Below, one piece after another: positions 55,481 to 64,000 of a DNA stretch of 64,000 bases. The notes beneath the pieces were generated by a model. It was not told where the DNA came from and made no database searches. It was given only the letters and a program-made list of their open reading frames with translations. Every line of letters begins with the position of its first letter. Position 1 is the stretch's first letter. The stretch is from Acidovorax sp. T1 (GTDB lineage Bacteria > Pseudomonadota > Gammaproteobacteria > Burkholderiales > Burkholderiaceae_C): positions 62,001 to 126,000 of the forward strand of contig NZ_CP021649.1 of NCBI RefSeq assembly GCF_002176815.1. Reading direction: 5' to 3'. The translations under genes were made by a program, and so were the position numbers.

Positions 55481-57814
55481 ATGGACATGCATGCACACCA
55501 TCATCACGGCAGTCACCCTCCAGCCGAGCCAGCCCCGCCATCGGAGCTGAAGGATCCGGTGTGCGGCATGACCGTCACGGAGCAGTCTGAACACAAATTG
55601 ACGCACGAAGGTCGGCCCTATTATTTCTGTAGCGCCAAGTGCCAAGGAAAGTTCGCGGCAAACCCACTGCAGTACCTTGTACCTACAGCACCCGCGGACA
55701 CCGCGCCAGAGCCTGCCGGCACCATCTATACGTGCCCCATGCACCCCGAGGTGCGGCAGGATCATCCTGGCACCTGTCCCAAGTGCGGTATGACATTGGA
55801 GCCCATCATTCCGCTGGACGGGGAAGAAAACCATGAGTTGAAGGATTTTCAGCGCCGCTTCTGGTGGACGCTGCCCTTTACGGTCATCGTCACCGTTCTT
55901 GCCATGTTCGGCCACCGCCTCGGGTGGTTTGACATGAAGGTGCAAACCTGGGTTGAGCTGGTGCTGTCCTTACCTGTCGTGTTGTGGACGGGTTGGCCCT
56001 TCTTCGTACGCGGTTGGCAGTCCGTTGTCCATCGCAGCCCCAACATGTGGACCTTGATCGCTCTGGGAACGGGCGCGGCCTTTCTCTACAGCCTCGTGGC
56101 CACCGTGGCGCCGGGCGTTTTCCCGGATTCGTTCATCTCCCTGGGGCGTGTGGCGGTCTACTACGAGGCGACAGTGGTCATCATCTCGCTGACCATGTTG
56201 GGTCAGATCATCGAGTTGAAGGCCCGTTCGCAAACTTCTGCAGCGATCAAGGCGCTGCTCGGTTTGGCACCCAAGACGGCACGTCGCGTCAATGCGGACG
56301 GCAGCGAAGAAGACGTACCGCTGAGCAATGTTCACGTCGGTGACCTGTTGCGCATCCGCCCCGGCGAGAAAGTGCCGGTCGATGGCGTTGTGACCGAAGG
56401 CAGCAGTGCGGTCGATGAATCCATGCTGACCGGTGAGCCTGTACCGGTGACCAAGCGCCTTGGTGACAAGGTGATTGGGGCCACGATGAACACCAGTGGT
56501 GCCTTGGTGATGCGCTCCGAGAAAGTCGGTGCGGCCACCATGCTGTCGCAGATTGTTCAGATGGTGGCCAATGCCCAGCGCTCGAAGGCTCCCATGCAGC
56601 GCATGGCGGATGTGGTCGCCGGCAAATTTGTGGTCGTGGTGGTGCTCATCGCCATTGCCACCTTCTTTGTCTGGGGGCTGTTCGGTCCGGAACCCAGCTG
56701 GGTGTTTGGCTTGATCAACGCAGTGGCCGTGCTGATCATCGCGTGCCCCTGTGCGCTGGGACTGGCCACGCCGATGTCGGTGATGGTGGCCACAGGGCGT
56801 GCCGCGACACAGGGAGTACTGTTCCGCGATGCTGGCGCCATCGAAAAAATGCGCGAGGTGAACACGCTGATTGTGGACAAGACAGGAACGCTGACCGAAG
56901 GTAAACCCGCCTTCGACACCGCAGTTGCCGCCCCCGGCTATACCGCGGACGAAGTGTTGCGCTTGGCCGCCAGCCTGGACCAAGGCAGCGAACATCCCCT
57001 GGCCGAGGCCATCGTTAGTGCAGCACGTGCCAAGGGCCTGGAACTGATCAAACCGCTAGATTTCGAATCTGGCAGCGGTATTGGCGTGCGCGGCATGGTC
57101 GATGGGAAGCATCTGGTGCTGGGCAACACCGCATTGATGCAGCAGGAGGGCGTGGCCACTGATGCGCTCAAGATCGATGGCGAGCGTCTGCGCAGTGAAG
57201 GCGCCAGCGTGATGCATCTGGCCGTGGACAGACAACTGGCTGGCATCCTGGCTGTGACCGATCCCATCAAGGCCACCACGCTGGAAGCCATTAGGACTTT
57301 GCACGCCAGCGGCTTGCGCATCGTGATGGCAACTGGCGATGGTCTGACCACCGCCAAGGCAGTGGGTGCAAAACTTGGCATCGACGAGGTGCATGGCGAA
57401 GTCAAGCCCGCAGACAAGCTGGCGCTCGTGGAACGGCTCCAGAAAGAGGGCCACATTGTCGCCATGGCCGGCGATGGCATCAACGATGCGCCTGCGTTGG
57501 CAAAGGCCGATGTCGGCGTGGCCATGGGCACGGGGACCGATGTGGCCATGAACAGCGGCCAGATCACGCTGGTCAAAGGCGATTTGCGCGGCATCACCGC
57601 CGCACGCGACATCTCTATCGACACCGTCCGAAACATGCGCCAGAACCTCCTGTTCGCATTCGTTTACAACGGCATTGGGGTGCCGATTGCCGCTGGCGTG
57701 CTGTATCCGTTCACCGGGTGGCTTCTGTCCCCTCTGATCGCGGCGCTGGCCATGAGCCTCAGTTCGGCGTCGGTGATTCTCAATGCTCTGCGTTTACGGC
57801 GCGGAAAAAAATGA
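55481..57814 (+). CDS. copA: Cu(I)/Ag(I)-type P-type ATPase with YHS and HMBD domains
   Basis: A 777-residue inner-membrane copper exporter. N-terminus: His-rich stretch ([11 protein letters not shown]), YHS domain (about 24-66, [20 protein letters not shown]), and a heavy-metal-binding domain (82-107, [20 protein letters not shown]). Core: TGEP (317-320), the copper-type CPC (ACPCALGL, 421-428), [11 protein letters not shown] (466-476), [16 protein letters not shown] (about 665). Eight membrane segments by pattern. The usual N-terminal HMA is missing; the neighbouring HMA protein could serve instead. The HMBD-YHS layout is common in beta-proteobacterial CopF/SilP-like pumps. The next gene starts inside its stop. 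Confidence 0.93.
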   Translation: MDMHAHHHHGSHPPAEPAPPSELKDPVCGMTVTEQSEHKLTHEGRPYYFCSAKCQGKFAANPLQYLVPTAPADTAPEPAGTIYTCPMHPEVRQDHPGTCPKCGMTLEPIIPLDGEENHELKDFQRRFWWTLPFTVIVTVLAMFGHRLGWFDMKVQTWVELVLSLPVVLWTGWPFFVRGWQSVVHRSPNMWTLIALGTGAAFLYSLVATVAPGVFPDSFISLGRVAVYYEATVVIISLTMLGQIIELKARSQTSAAIKALLGLAPKTARRVNADGSEEDVPLSNVHVGDLLRIRPGEKVPVDGVVTEGSSAVDESMLTGEPVPVTKRLGDKVIGATMNTSGALVMRSEKVGAATMLSQIVQMVANAQRSKAPMQRMADVVAGKFVVVVVLIAIATFFVWGLFGPEPSWVFGLINAVAVLIIACPCALGLATPMSVMVATGRAATQGVLFRDAGAIEKMREVNTLIVDKTGTLTEGKPAFDTAVAAPGYTADEVLRLAASLDQGSEHPLAEAIVSAARAKGLELIKPLDFESGSGIGVRGMVDGKHLVLGNTALMQQEGVATDALKIDGERLRSEGASVMHLAVDRQLAGILAVTDPIKATTLEAIRTLHASGLRIVMATGDGLTTAKAVGAKLGIDEVHGEVKPADKLALVERLQKEGHIVAMAGDGINDAPALAKADVGVAMGTGTDVAMNSGQITLVKGDLRGITAARDISIDTVRNMRQNLLFAFVYNGIGVPIAAGVLYPFTGWLLSPLIAALAMSLSSASVILNALRLRRGKK

Positions 57815-59673
57815 CCCCGTGGTTCGGAGGAATGATGAAAATCCCCACGTCACCACAAAAGCCTCGGACCTCTCAACGCACCACGGCGGTGGGTAAGGAA
57901 GCAGCGGTGCAATGGACGCACCGCCAGACAAAGGATCTACCACCGACCGTCTTGGATCATTCCGAGGAGTTGTTGAAGCCTGCGCCACAGGATGCGTCTA
58001 GTGGCATGAAAAGAGCAGCTGAAGCACCTTCGGCGCAGGACTATTTCGATTACCAGCGCGACTTCTTCGAACGCACCATTCTGTTCTGGGACACGCTTCG
58101 CCAGCGCGCGAACAACATGCTGGAGCACGAGCGAGCCGGATTGCCGCCGCTTCTGGACTTCAAGTATGAAACGCTGTTGGACGCGCGCAGCTTCGAACGG
58201 TCCGTCAACTATGCACTGCTGCGCATCACGGAAATCGACGGGCATTGCTGGGACGACTGCGTCGACTCTGACAAACCGCCAGTCATCATCGTCGATCCAC
58301 GCGCTGGCCACGGCCCCGGCATTGGCGGCTTCAAGCGCGACTCCGAAGTCGGGATGGCCATGCGCGAGGGCCATCCGGTTTATTTCGTGATCTTCTTTCC
58401 CGAGCCGACTCTGGGGCAGACCCTGGCAGACGTGTTGCATGTGCTGCGGCGTTTCGCCGAAGAAGTTGCGCAACGCCATCCTGGCAATCCTCCTGTGCTT
58501 TATGGCAACTGCCAGGCCGGGTGGGCGCTGACGCTGCTGTCCGCAGACTGCGCCGGTCTGGTCGGACCGGTGGTGCTCAATGGCTCACCCTTGTCATATT
58601 GGGCTGGCGAGTCCGGTGTCAATCCGATGCGTCTTTCCGGAGGGCTCCTTGGCGGCAGCTGGTTGGCGCATCTGACGGCCGACCTGGGCAATGGCCGCTT
58701 CGATGGAGCCTGGCTGGCGCAGAATTTCGAGAACCTCAAGCCCGAAAAGGCTGTTTGGGAGAAGTACGCCCAACTCTTCACCAACGTCGACAGTGAGCAG
58801 GCGCGTTTTCTGGAGTTCGAGCGTTGGTGGAACGGTTTTTATTTCCTGAGTCGGGAAGAGATCCTTGCGATTGTTGAAAACCTGTTCATCGGCAACCAGC
58901 TTGAACAGGGTCTTTTCCAGATTTGCCAGGGTTGCACTGCTGACCTCAGGCGGATCAGGAATCCAATCGTCATCTTTGCGTCCTACGGCGACAACATTAC
59001 GCCACCACACCAGGCGCTCGGATGGATTCCGGCAGTCTACAAAGACACCGAGGATCTCAAGCAGGCCGGACAGCGCATCGTCTACCTCACGAACCCGCAC
59101 GTCGGCCATCTCGGCATTTTTGTCTCCGCCGGGGTGGCGCGTCTAGAGCACCGGGCGATCCTGGAGAGCCTGGCTGAGATTGAGGCGCTGGCCCCGGGCC
59201 TCTATGAAATGAAGATCGACAACCCGTCGGGTGACCCGGACTGCCATAAGCCTTCCTTCAGCATCCGCTACGAACCCCGTGAGGTGGAAGACCTGAAAAC
59301 GGATTACCCGCAGGAAGCTTTTGAGCGGGTGAAACAGGTCTCGACATTCAACGAGGCGCTTTACCGGGCATTCGTCAGTCCCTGGGCGCAAGCGCTGTCC
59401 ACGCCGGGGACAGCCGAAGTGCTCAAGTGGCTCCATCCAATGCGCAGCAGCAGGTATTTGTTTTCAGAAGCATTTAGTCCGTGGATGAAAGGGGTCAGTC
59501 TGTTGGCCGAACCCCTCGCTAGGAGCCGACAGCCGCTTGCGCAGCATCACCCAATGATCGAGCGTGAGCGTGAAGCCGCAGAACAAGTAAGTCATGCGCT
59601 GGGACGACTGCGTGAAGGCCGCGACGCTGCGGTTGAGCAAGCGTTTCGTCTGATTTTTCAACGCCCTGACTAG
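57811..59673 (+). CDS. DUF3141 protein, PHA-synthase-like alpha/beta hydrolase fold
   Basis: About 620 residues if ATG 57811 (overlapping the copA stop, ATGA) is used; ATGs at 57832 and 57835 are alternatives, though GGAGG is too close to them. The middle has an alpha/beta-hydrolase core: [40 protein letters not shown], and a PhaC-like nucleophile elbow [15 protein letters not shown] with Cys. [11 protein letters not shown] (Asp) and [15 protein letters not shown] (His) complete a likely triad. DUF3141 proteins are related to PHA synthases but unstudied. Its coupling to a copper pump is unusual and may simply reflect co-transfer. Confidence 0.8.
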   Translation: MTPWFGGMMKIPTSPQKPRTSQRTTAVGKEAAVQWTHRQTKDLPPTVLDHSEELLKPAPQDASSGMKRAAEAPSAQDYFDYQRDFFERTILFWDTLRQRANNMLEHERAGLPPLLDFKYETLLDARSFERSVNYALLRITEIDGHCWDDCVDSDKPPVIIVDPRAGHGPGIGGFKRDSEVGMAMREGHPVYFVIFFPEPTLGQTLADVLHVLRRFAEEVAQRHPGNPPVLYGNCQAGWALTLLSADCAGLVGPVVLNGSPLSYWAGESGVNPMRLSGGLLGGSWLAHLTADLGNGRFDGAWLAQNFENLKPEKAVWEKYAQLFTNVDSEQARFLEFERWWNGFYFLSREEILAIVENLFIGNQLEQGLFQICQGCTADLRRIRNPIVIFASYGDNITPPHQALGWIPAVYKDTEDLKQAGQRIVYLTNPHVGHLGIFVSAGVARLEHRAILESLAEIEALAPGLYEMKIDNPSGDPDCHKPSFSIRYEPREVEDLKTDYPQEAFERVKQVSTFNEALYRAFVSPWAQALSTPGTAEVLKWLHPMRSSRYLFSEAFSPWMKGVSLLAEPLARSRQPLAQHHPMIEREREAAEQVSHALGRLREGRDAAVEQAFRLIFQRPD

Positions 59674-59777
59674 TTTTTATGCGTCCTGGACATGATGGAA
59701 AAAACGGTGACGGCTATACCGGACCACAAAGTGGACATAGCCCTGATCTAGGGGCCGTTTCTCAACAAGGATTGATC

Positions 59778-60824
59778 ATGATGAGAAGAAAAATCAACTG
59801 GCTTTCGACAGCGGTCCAGATCGGCCTGCTGGCCTGGTCTGGAACCACGTTGGCCGCCGACCAAGTGTATGTGGCCAATGAAAACGCTGACACGGTCAGC
59901 GTCCTCGATGCGGAATCGTTGAATACGCTGACGAACGTGCGCGTCGGCAAGATGCCCCACAACGTGCAAGTGTCGCCCGACGGCAAGCTCGTATGGGTGA
60001 CCAACAACGGCGAGCCTGACCAGGTAGCAGACGTTTCTGCGCACAAGGGCATGGCCCAAGGCGACCACGATGCGATGGGAAAAGCGGGCGCGATCTGGGC
60101 CATCGACACCGCGACCAACGTAGTCGTCGCCAAGGTGCCGGTGGGTATGCACCCAGCCCATGTGGTGGTGTCACCAGACGGCCGCTTTGCCTATGTCACC
60201 AATGGCGGCGACAACACGGTCACTGTGATCGACACAGCGGCGCGGAGCCACGTGGCGACGATTCCGGTCGGTCAGTTTCCCCATGGTCTTCGGTTCAGCC
60301 CGGATGGCAAGGAGGTCTACGTCGCCAATCTCAAGGGTGGCACGGTATCGGTCATCGACACCGCCAGCCAGAAGGAGATTGCGCAGGTGCCGACCGGCAA
60401 AGGTCCGGCCCAGACTGGCTTCACGCCAGACGGCCGTTTGGCCTTTGCCTCGTTGTCGGGCGAAAACGCCATAGCCGTGATAGACCCAGAAACGCGCAAG
60501 GTAATTCGCAAGGTTGAGGTAGGAACGGTGCCGATTCAGTTGTATGCCACGCCTGACTCGCGCACGCTCCTGGTGGCCAACCAGGGTACGCGCAAGATGC
60601 CGGGCAAGACCGTCAGCATGATTGACCTGGAGACTTTCAAGGTCGTCAAGACAGTCGTAACTGGCGCTGGTGCTCATGGCGTGGTTGTTGATCGTGACGG
60701 GCGGTACGCCTATGTGACGAACATCTACGCCAATTCGGTTTCCGTGCTTGATGTGAAAGACCGCAAGGTAACGAAGACCGTTCCTGTCGGTAAGGCACCC
60801 AACGGCATCAGCGTAACGCCTTGA
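59778..60824 (+). CDS. exported YncE-type beta-propeller (YVTN repeats)
   Basis: A 348-residue protein from ATG 59778, seven bases after AAGG; upstream in-frame starts have no signal peptide. Signal: NWLSTAVQIGLLAWSGTTLA. The rest is a seven-bladed YVTN propeller: DQVYVANENADTVSVLDAES, VTNNGEPDQVADVSAHKGMA (an insertion with His), FAYVTNGGDNTVTVIDTAAR and VYVANLKGGTVSVIDTASQK. Such proteins are periplasmic; some bind metals or ligands. It is probably part of the metal-handling row, but no substrate can be named. Confidence 0.85.
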   Translation: MMRRKINWLSTAVQIGLLAWSGTTLAADQVYVANENADTVSVLDAESLNTLTNVRVGKMPHNVQVSPDGKLVWVTNNGEPDQVADVSAHKGMAQGDHDAMGKAGAIWAIDTATNVVVAKVPVGMHPAHVVVSPDGRFAYVTNGGDNTVTVIDTAARSHVATIPVGQFPHGLRFSPDGKEVYVANLKGGTVSVIDTASQKEIAQVPTGKGPAQTGFTPDGRLAFASLSGENAIAVIDPETRKVIRKVEVGTVPIQLYATPDSRTLLVANQGTRKMPGKTVSMIDLETFKVVKTVVTGAGAHGVVVDRDGRYAYVTNIYANSVSVLDVKDRKVTKTVPVGKAPNGISVTP

Positions 60825-60904
60825 GTGGGGCCCGTCGCCTACACCGGTACGTACGGTACACAAAAAAGTAGAACCAGCCAGCGCCAGCCTTGCCGTATGT
60901 CCAA

Positions 60905-61489
60905 ATGACGGTCATCGATATTCGAATTCAACGAATCACGCAGCTTTACGATTCTCTGGACCCTTCACCGCTCCATGAGAAAACACTGAGCCATGCCGTT
61001 AAAAACTATATTGTCGACTGTGCGGGTGAATATGGTCTAGATGAACCGCTTCGGCTTGTGCTCCATGTCCCGGCGCCGATCAGAGAGTACGAGGCGGAGA
61101 TCACGCGAGCGATCCACGCGCACTTTCAGGCGCAGCATGCACAGTGCAGGCGCCGGTATCGCCGAAGGGTGCGACAGGGCATGCGCTTACTGTTCACGGG
61201 ACTTGCCGTTCTGGCGACGACGCTGCTTGCACGAGCCTTATTGGTTAATCCTGGCAACAGCAAAGTGCTTATTGCCATTAGCGAAGGCTTGTTGATTATT
61301 GGCTGGGTGGCAATGTGGCGCCCGATCGAGGTCCTCTTGTTCGAGCGTGCAGAGAACCACCAAAACATGGCACTTTTTGAGCGTCTTTCCCAAATCGGCG
61401 TGGAGTTCGCCCCTGAAGAGACCGCGGTGGACCCGGGGGATAAAAGTGGCGAGACCAGTGACCTACGGGCACCGGGTTTACTGCCTTGA
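60905..61489 (+). CDS. small inner-membrane protein, unknown
   Basis: A 194-residue protein from ATG 60905 (a start at 60890 adds five residues). The first ~90 residues are soluble (YDSLDPSPLHEKTLSHAVKN, then LVLHVPAPIREYEAEITRAI), followed by a basic stretch (RRRYRRRVRQGM), two membrane helices (LLFTGLAVLATTLLARAL and VLIAISEGLLIIGWVAMW) and an acidic tail. No family is recognised. Coding potential is solid and the gene follows the propeller at a short distance. Confidence 0.6.
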   Translation: MTVIDIRIQRITQLYDSLDPSPLHEKTLSHAVKNYIVDCAGEYGLDEPLRLVLHVPAPIREYEAEITRAIHAHFQAQHAQCRRRYRRRVRQGMRLLFTGLAVLATTLLARALLVNPGNSKVLIAISEGLLIIGWVAMWRPIEVLLFERAENHQNMALFERLSQIGVEFAPEETAVDPGDKSGETSDLRAPGLLP

Positions 61490-61731
61490 CGGCGGGAATA
61501 CTTGGAGAACCCAACAAGAGGTAGCGTTGTTATACAAGCCAGCACCGTAAGTTCTCTTTTTCATTGAGAGTCTGAACTCTGGGCGGCCGGAGCAACGGAA
61601 ATACGGATCCTCTGTTGGCGTCTTGACCGTGCAAGGGCAGAAGTCCGCTGTTTTCGCGAGTTGGAGGGCAGACGGTTGCGTTTTTCATCTGGATTAGCGG
61701 AGACGACCGAGAACGGAGAGCTCCGGGAACG

Positions 61732-62067
61732 TCAAGTATCCGTCGCAGGTTGCAGGGCGATCACCGACATGCCGGCCAGCGCGATGGCCGCTCCCACGAA
61801 GTCCCAACGGGTCAAGGCAACACCGTCGACGACGTGCAACCAGACCAGCGCCACGGCGATGTACATCCCGCCGTAAGCCGCATAGGTTCGCCCGGCAGCT
61901 GTCGGGTGCAAGGTCAGCAGCCAAGCGAACAACGTCAAGGAAACGGCAGCCGGCAAGAGCAGCCATGCCGACTTGCCCTGCTTTACGACCAGCCAGGGCA
62001 AGTAGCAGCCAACGATTTCAGCTACTGCCGTCACCGCAAACAGAATGGCAACTTTCAAGAGTTCCAT
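61732..62067 (-). CDS. ynfA: YnfA-family (UPF0060) membrane protein
   Basis: A 111-residue protein with four membrane segments, the size of E. coli YnfA (108). ATG 62067 follows AGGAAG by eight bases. Seen: [40 protein letters not shown], and [19 protein letters not shown] between. The TAAGRxYAAYGGxYI motif is diagnostic. The family belongs to the small multidrug-resistance (DMT) group. It lies two bases after merR on the same strand, so it is read from the merR promoter and may respond to mercury, which is unusual. Confidence 0.88.
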   Translation of the reverse strand: MELLKVAILFAVTAVAEIVGCYLPWLVVKQGKSAWLLLPAAVSLTLFAWLLTLHPTAAGRTYAAYGGMYIAVALVWLHVVDGVALTRWDFVGAAIALAGMSVIALQPATDT

Positions 62068-62069
62068 CG

Positions 62070-62477
62070 TCACGCTTCCTGCAGCGCCTGGATCATCGGG
62101 CAACGCACCTGTCCCCTTGCGGCGCAGCAGCGCTGCACCAGTGCTTCCAGGACTGCCTCAATGCGGTGGAGATCGGCGAGCTTGGCGCGCACATCCCTGA
62201 GCTTGCGTTCGGCTTGTTCGCGGGCCTCGGGGCAATGCGACCCGTCCTCGAGCTTCAGCAAGTCCCCGACTTCGTCAAGGCTGAAACCCAGCCGTTGCGC
62301 CGATTTAATAAAGCGTACCCGGGCCAGATTTGCCTCGCCGTAGCGGCGGATGCCGCCCAGGGGGCGGTCGGGCTCTTGCACTAAGCCCTTGCGCTGGTAG
62401 AAGCGGATCGTCTCAACATTGACCCCAGCGGCCTCGGCTAAGCCACCGATGGTCAGGGTTTCGGTTAGTTCATTCAT
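62070..62477 (-). CDS. merR: mercury-sensing regulator MerR
   Basis: A 135-residue metal regulator. The DNA-binding N-terminus reads [20 protein letters not shown], then [20 protein letters not shown]; a long dimerisation helix follows. The Hg(II) ligands are Cys82 (GSHCPEA), Cys117 (QRCCAAR) and Cys126 (QVRCPMI), the same numbers as in Tn501 MerR, so mercury is the signal. It represses and, with Hg(II), activates the divergent merTP promoter by twisting its 19-bp spacer. It is followed by ynfA on the same strand. Confidence 0.93.
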   Translation of the reverse strand: MNELTETLTIGGLAEAAGVNVETIRFYQRKGLVQEPDRPLGGIRRYGEANLARVRFIKSAQRLGFSLDEVGDLLKLEDGSHCPEAREQAERKLRDVRAKLADLHRIEAVLEALVQRCCAARGQVRCPMIQALQEA

Positions 62478-62482
62478 GGCAC

Positions 62483-62513
62483 TTGACTCCGTACTTAACT
62501 ACGGAAGTAAGCT
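62483..62513 (+). promoter_or_regulatory. merT promoter/operator of MerR type
   Basis: -35 TTGACT (62483-62488), 19-base spacer, -10 TAAGCT (62508-62513). The dyad CCGTAC and CTACGG lies in the spacer around TTAA. The over-long 19-bp spacer is the hallmark of MerR-activated promoters and the sequence closely follows Tn501/Tn21 merOP. Confidence 0.92.
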
Positions 62514-62519
62514 TAAACG

Positions 62520-62891
62520 ATGAAACCCGATTCCCCAACTGAAACTCGAAGCGGCGGCGGGCGTGGTGCGCTGTTAACCGGCGGTCTGGCGGCCATCCTC
62601 GCCTCCACTTGCTGCCTCGGGCCTTTGGTGTTGATTACGCTTGGCGTCTCCGGGGCATGGATTAGCAATTTGACCCTGCTCGAACCCTATCGGCCCATGT
62701 TCATCGGTGCCGCGCTTGTGGCACTGTTTTTTGCGTACAGGCGGATATGGCGAGCGCCAGCAGCCTGTGAGGCTGGGCAGGCTTGCGCGCTACAGCAAGT
62801 CAACCGAAGCCACAAGTCGTTGTTCTGGACCGTGGTGGCGCTAGTCATCGTCGCGCTCGGATTCCCGCTGATCGCTCCCTGGTTTTACTGA
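62520..62891 (+). CDS. merT: mercuric ion transporter MerT
   Basis: A 123-residue inner-membrane protein that takes Hg(II) from MerP and brings it into the cell. Three membrane helices; Cys pair in ILASTCCLGPLVLI (helix 1) and the second pair in ACEAGQACALQ (loop before helix 3), as in known MerT (about 116 residues). It starts seven bases after the -10. It is followed directly by merP. No merA is in the window, so uptake without reduction would make cells more sensitive unless merA or merB lie elsewhere. Confidence 0.93.
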   Translation: MKPDSPTETRSGGGRGALLTGGLAAILASTCCLGPLVLITLGVSGAWISNLTLLEPYRPMFIGAALVALFFAYRRIWRAPAACEAGQACALQQVNRSHKSLFWTVVALVIVALGFPLIAPWFY

Positions 62892-62903
62892 ATGGAGATT
62901 GCT

Positions 62904-63188
62904 ATGAAAAAACTCGTTGCTCTGGCCATGGTGGCCGCTTCTGCTTCGCCCCTCTGGGCTACCACGCAGAGTGTCACGCTGTCCGTGCCCGATATGAACT
63001 GCGCCACCTGCCCGATCACAGTCAAGAAGGCGCTTACCAAGGTATCCGGCGTCAGCAAGATCGACGTGAATCTGGATCGGCGCGAGGCCAAGGTGACGTT
63101 CGATGATACGAAGGCGAATGTCGAGGTCCTCACACGCGCCACTAGGAACGCAGGGTATCCCGCGACCGTGTTGGGAGACGCCAAGTGA
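62904..63188 (+). CDS. merP: periplasmic mercury-binding protein MerP
   Basis: A 94-residue protein from ATG 62904 (GGAG six bases before; 62892 is an alternative). Signal peptide MKKLVALAMVAASASPLWA; mature part TQSVTLSVPDMNCATCPITV, with the Hg-binding NCATC, then KVSGVSKIDVNLDRREAKVT. It passes Hg(II) to MerT. The stop overlaps the next start. Confidence 0.93.
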   Translation: MKKLVALAMVAASASPLWATTQSVTLSVPDMNCATCPITVKKALTKVSGVSKIDVNLDRREAKVTFDDTKANVEVLTRATRNAGYPATVLGDAK

Positions 63189-63406
63189 CTGCGGTGATAC
63201 TGGAATCGACGCTGACCTGCCCCGAGTGCGGCCACGCCAAGACAGAGACGATGCCCACGGACGCCTGCCAGTGGTTCTACGAGTGCGAGCAATGTCACAC
63301 CGTGCTAAAGCCCAAGTCGGGTGACTGCTGTGCGTACTGTTCTTACGGCTCAGTGCCTTGTCCGCCGATCCAGGAACGTGGCAAGGGTGGCTGCTGCAGC
63401 GGCTGA
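63185..63406 (+). CDS. GDCC-type small Cys-rich protein next to merP
   Basis: A 73-residue protein from GTG 63185, overlapping merP by four bases. It has a zinc-ribbon-like pair of Cys-x-x-Cys (LTCPECGH and YECEQCHT), then KPKSGDCCAYCSYGSVPCPP and a CCSG end. The GDCC motif marks a family found right after merP or merT in mer operons. It should bind Hg(II) or related soft metals through its Cys. Function is not proven in any case known to me. Confidence 0.82.
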   Translation: MTAVILESTLTCPECGHAKTETMPTDACQWFYECEQCHTVLKPKSGDCCAYCSYGSVPCPPIQERGKGGCCSG

Positions 63407-63820
63407 CGCTTTCCAATGACACGCTCACTGCCGCACCGTTTGTGCAGACTCCAATGAAGCTGGGGGCCAACTGTGCCGATCGGGCGATCCGGCCGGCGCG
63501 AACCCAAGATTGGCTGCGTGCCCCAAACTCTTAACGAATGAGTCAAGCGTCACGAGATCAATTCGGGCGCCAGGGACGCCATCACCACATCCAAGTTGAA
63601 CTTCCGCAACACTGTTGTGCGGGCCCATGTGGCCATCAAACGCGCCAACGTTCATCGGTGGCTGATATGCCACGCTCCAAGAAGTGCATGACAAAGATGT
63701 AATCTTTGAAACATATTCCGGTCAGCCTTGGTCTCGCAAAATGCATAACGTGCATTCACACAAGGTAGGTGGATACCAATGCGAAGTACAACAACCTGAA
63801 AATCAGTGACCGAGGGTGCG
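63407..63820. other. gap after the mer genes, nothing assigned
   Basis: No gene is supported on either strand. No transposon end or hairpin stands out; the frame 63425-63694 (minus) has no family or ribosome site. Confidence 0.45.
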
Positions 63821-63976
63821 ATGCTGCGTGAGGAACTTATGCTGAGCCTGGATTGGACCGATGAGGTGGCGCTGTTCAATGGAGACTCGCGTTATACCGG
63901 TAGTGCGGTCCTGGTGCCTGGCATGCGCAAGATCGTGCATGCGGCTACGCAGGCCATCAACGTAGAGCACCGATGA
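63821..63976 (+). CDS. small hypothetical protein at right edge
   Basis: A 51-residue protein: MLREELMLSLDWTDEVALFN and VLVPGMRKIVHAATQAINVE. GAGGG lies just before the ATG, and the stop overlaps the next start (ATGA), which favours a real gene in an operon. No family is recognised. Confidence 0.5.
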   Translation: MLREELMLSLDWTDEVALFNGDSRYTGSAVLVPGMRKIVHAATQAINVEHR

Positions 63977-64000
63977 ACAGCTACGAACTCCCCCCGGGCG
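63973..64000 (+). CDS. start of a gene cut by the right edge
   Basis: ATG 63973 overlaps the stop of the small gene before it; MNSYELPPG can be read. Nothing can be said about the product. Confidence 0.35.

Noticed and set aside
54833..56995. Two long minus-strand frames opposite the copper genes
   Set aside because: They are antisense to the HMA, DUF2933 and CopA genes, and contain His-rich nonsense produced by the reversed Met/His codons.

Overview
The window looks like part of a mosaic, mobilizable, GC-rich plasmid from a beta-proteobacterium of the Burkholderiales/Comamonadaceae kind. Reasons: two IS1071-family elements (typical of Comamonas, Delftia, Acidovorax and similar hosts), an IncQ-type relaxase and oriT, KfrA-like proteins, an iteron-controlled Rep_3-type initiator with its own parABS, and copper, zinc/cobalt and mercury resistance genes. 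No rRNA or tRNA gene was seen. Host assignment is inference from gene content.

Layout. 1-9.3 kb: mobilization and plasmid upkeep. A MobA/MobL relaxase (cut by the left edge) diverges from a small MobC-position gene across an oriT with a TAAGTGCGCCCT nic core; then an AAA+ ATPase, an XRE regulator, two unknown envelope genes, a KfrA-like protein with a GCGTTA operator array, a DUF1376-type protein with a partner, and a PrtN-like regulator. 9.4-14.1 kb: a defence/stability island with SIR2-HerA (an NAD-depleting anti-phage system by family), a DUF6088/AbiEi-like protein and a TacAT-type toxin-antitoxin pair with a visible promoter-operator.

14.4-27.2 kb: a first IS1071 copy whose right end is cut by the left end of another Tn3-family element (truncated transposase), then a P1B-4 metal ATPase with a long His-rich segment, a cation/Ca exchanger-type protein, a tiny duplicated His-rich protein, a CusF-like protein, a MerR-family gene remnant, an unusual long tyrosine recombinase and a HigBA-type toxin-antitoxin pair. 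27.2-29.1 kb: a second long recombinase. 29.1-40.6 kb: the replicon core, with parS-like palindromes, parA, parB, a second KfrA-like gene with a 27-bp palindrome, about 16 iterons split by an IS21-family element, the Rep initiator and a possible resolution system. 40.6-47.1 kb: hipBA between two copies of the 3' end of a HAD-like gene, a second repeat array (nine 16-mers) with no initiator, a decayed IS30-family element and a truncated ParM-like gene.

47.1-50.3 kb: a second, structurally complete IS1071-family element (3204 bp, 103-bp perfect ends). 50.5-61.5 kb: a copper/silver response locus, copRS facing CusF, a Met-rich protein, two DUF2933 proteins, an isoprenylcysteine-methyltransferase-like protein, an HMA chaperone, a CopA-type ATPase, a DUF3141 hydrolase-like protein and a YncE-like propeller. 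61.7-63.4 kb: a mercury-uptake module (ynfA-merR facing merT-merP-GDCC) with a classical 19-bp-spacer MerR promoter but no merA in the window. The right edge holds the start of an unrecognised gene pair.

The most interesting signals are (a) the orphan nine-copy repeat array beside the broken parM, (b) the compound iteron origin interrupted by an IS21 element whose IstA and IstB are fused in one frame through nine ACC codons, (c) the IncQ-type oriT on an otherwise unrelated backbone, and (d) a complete replicon bounded by directly repeated IS1071-family copies, which suggests that two plasmids were joined.
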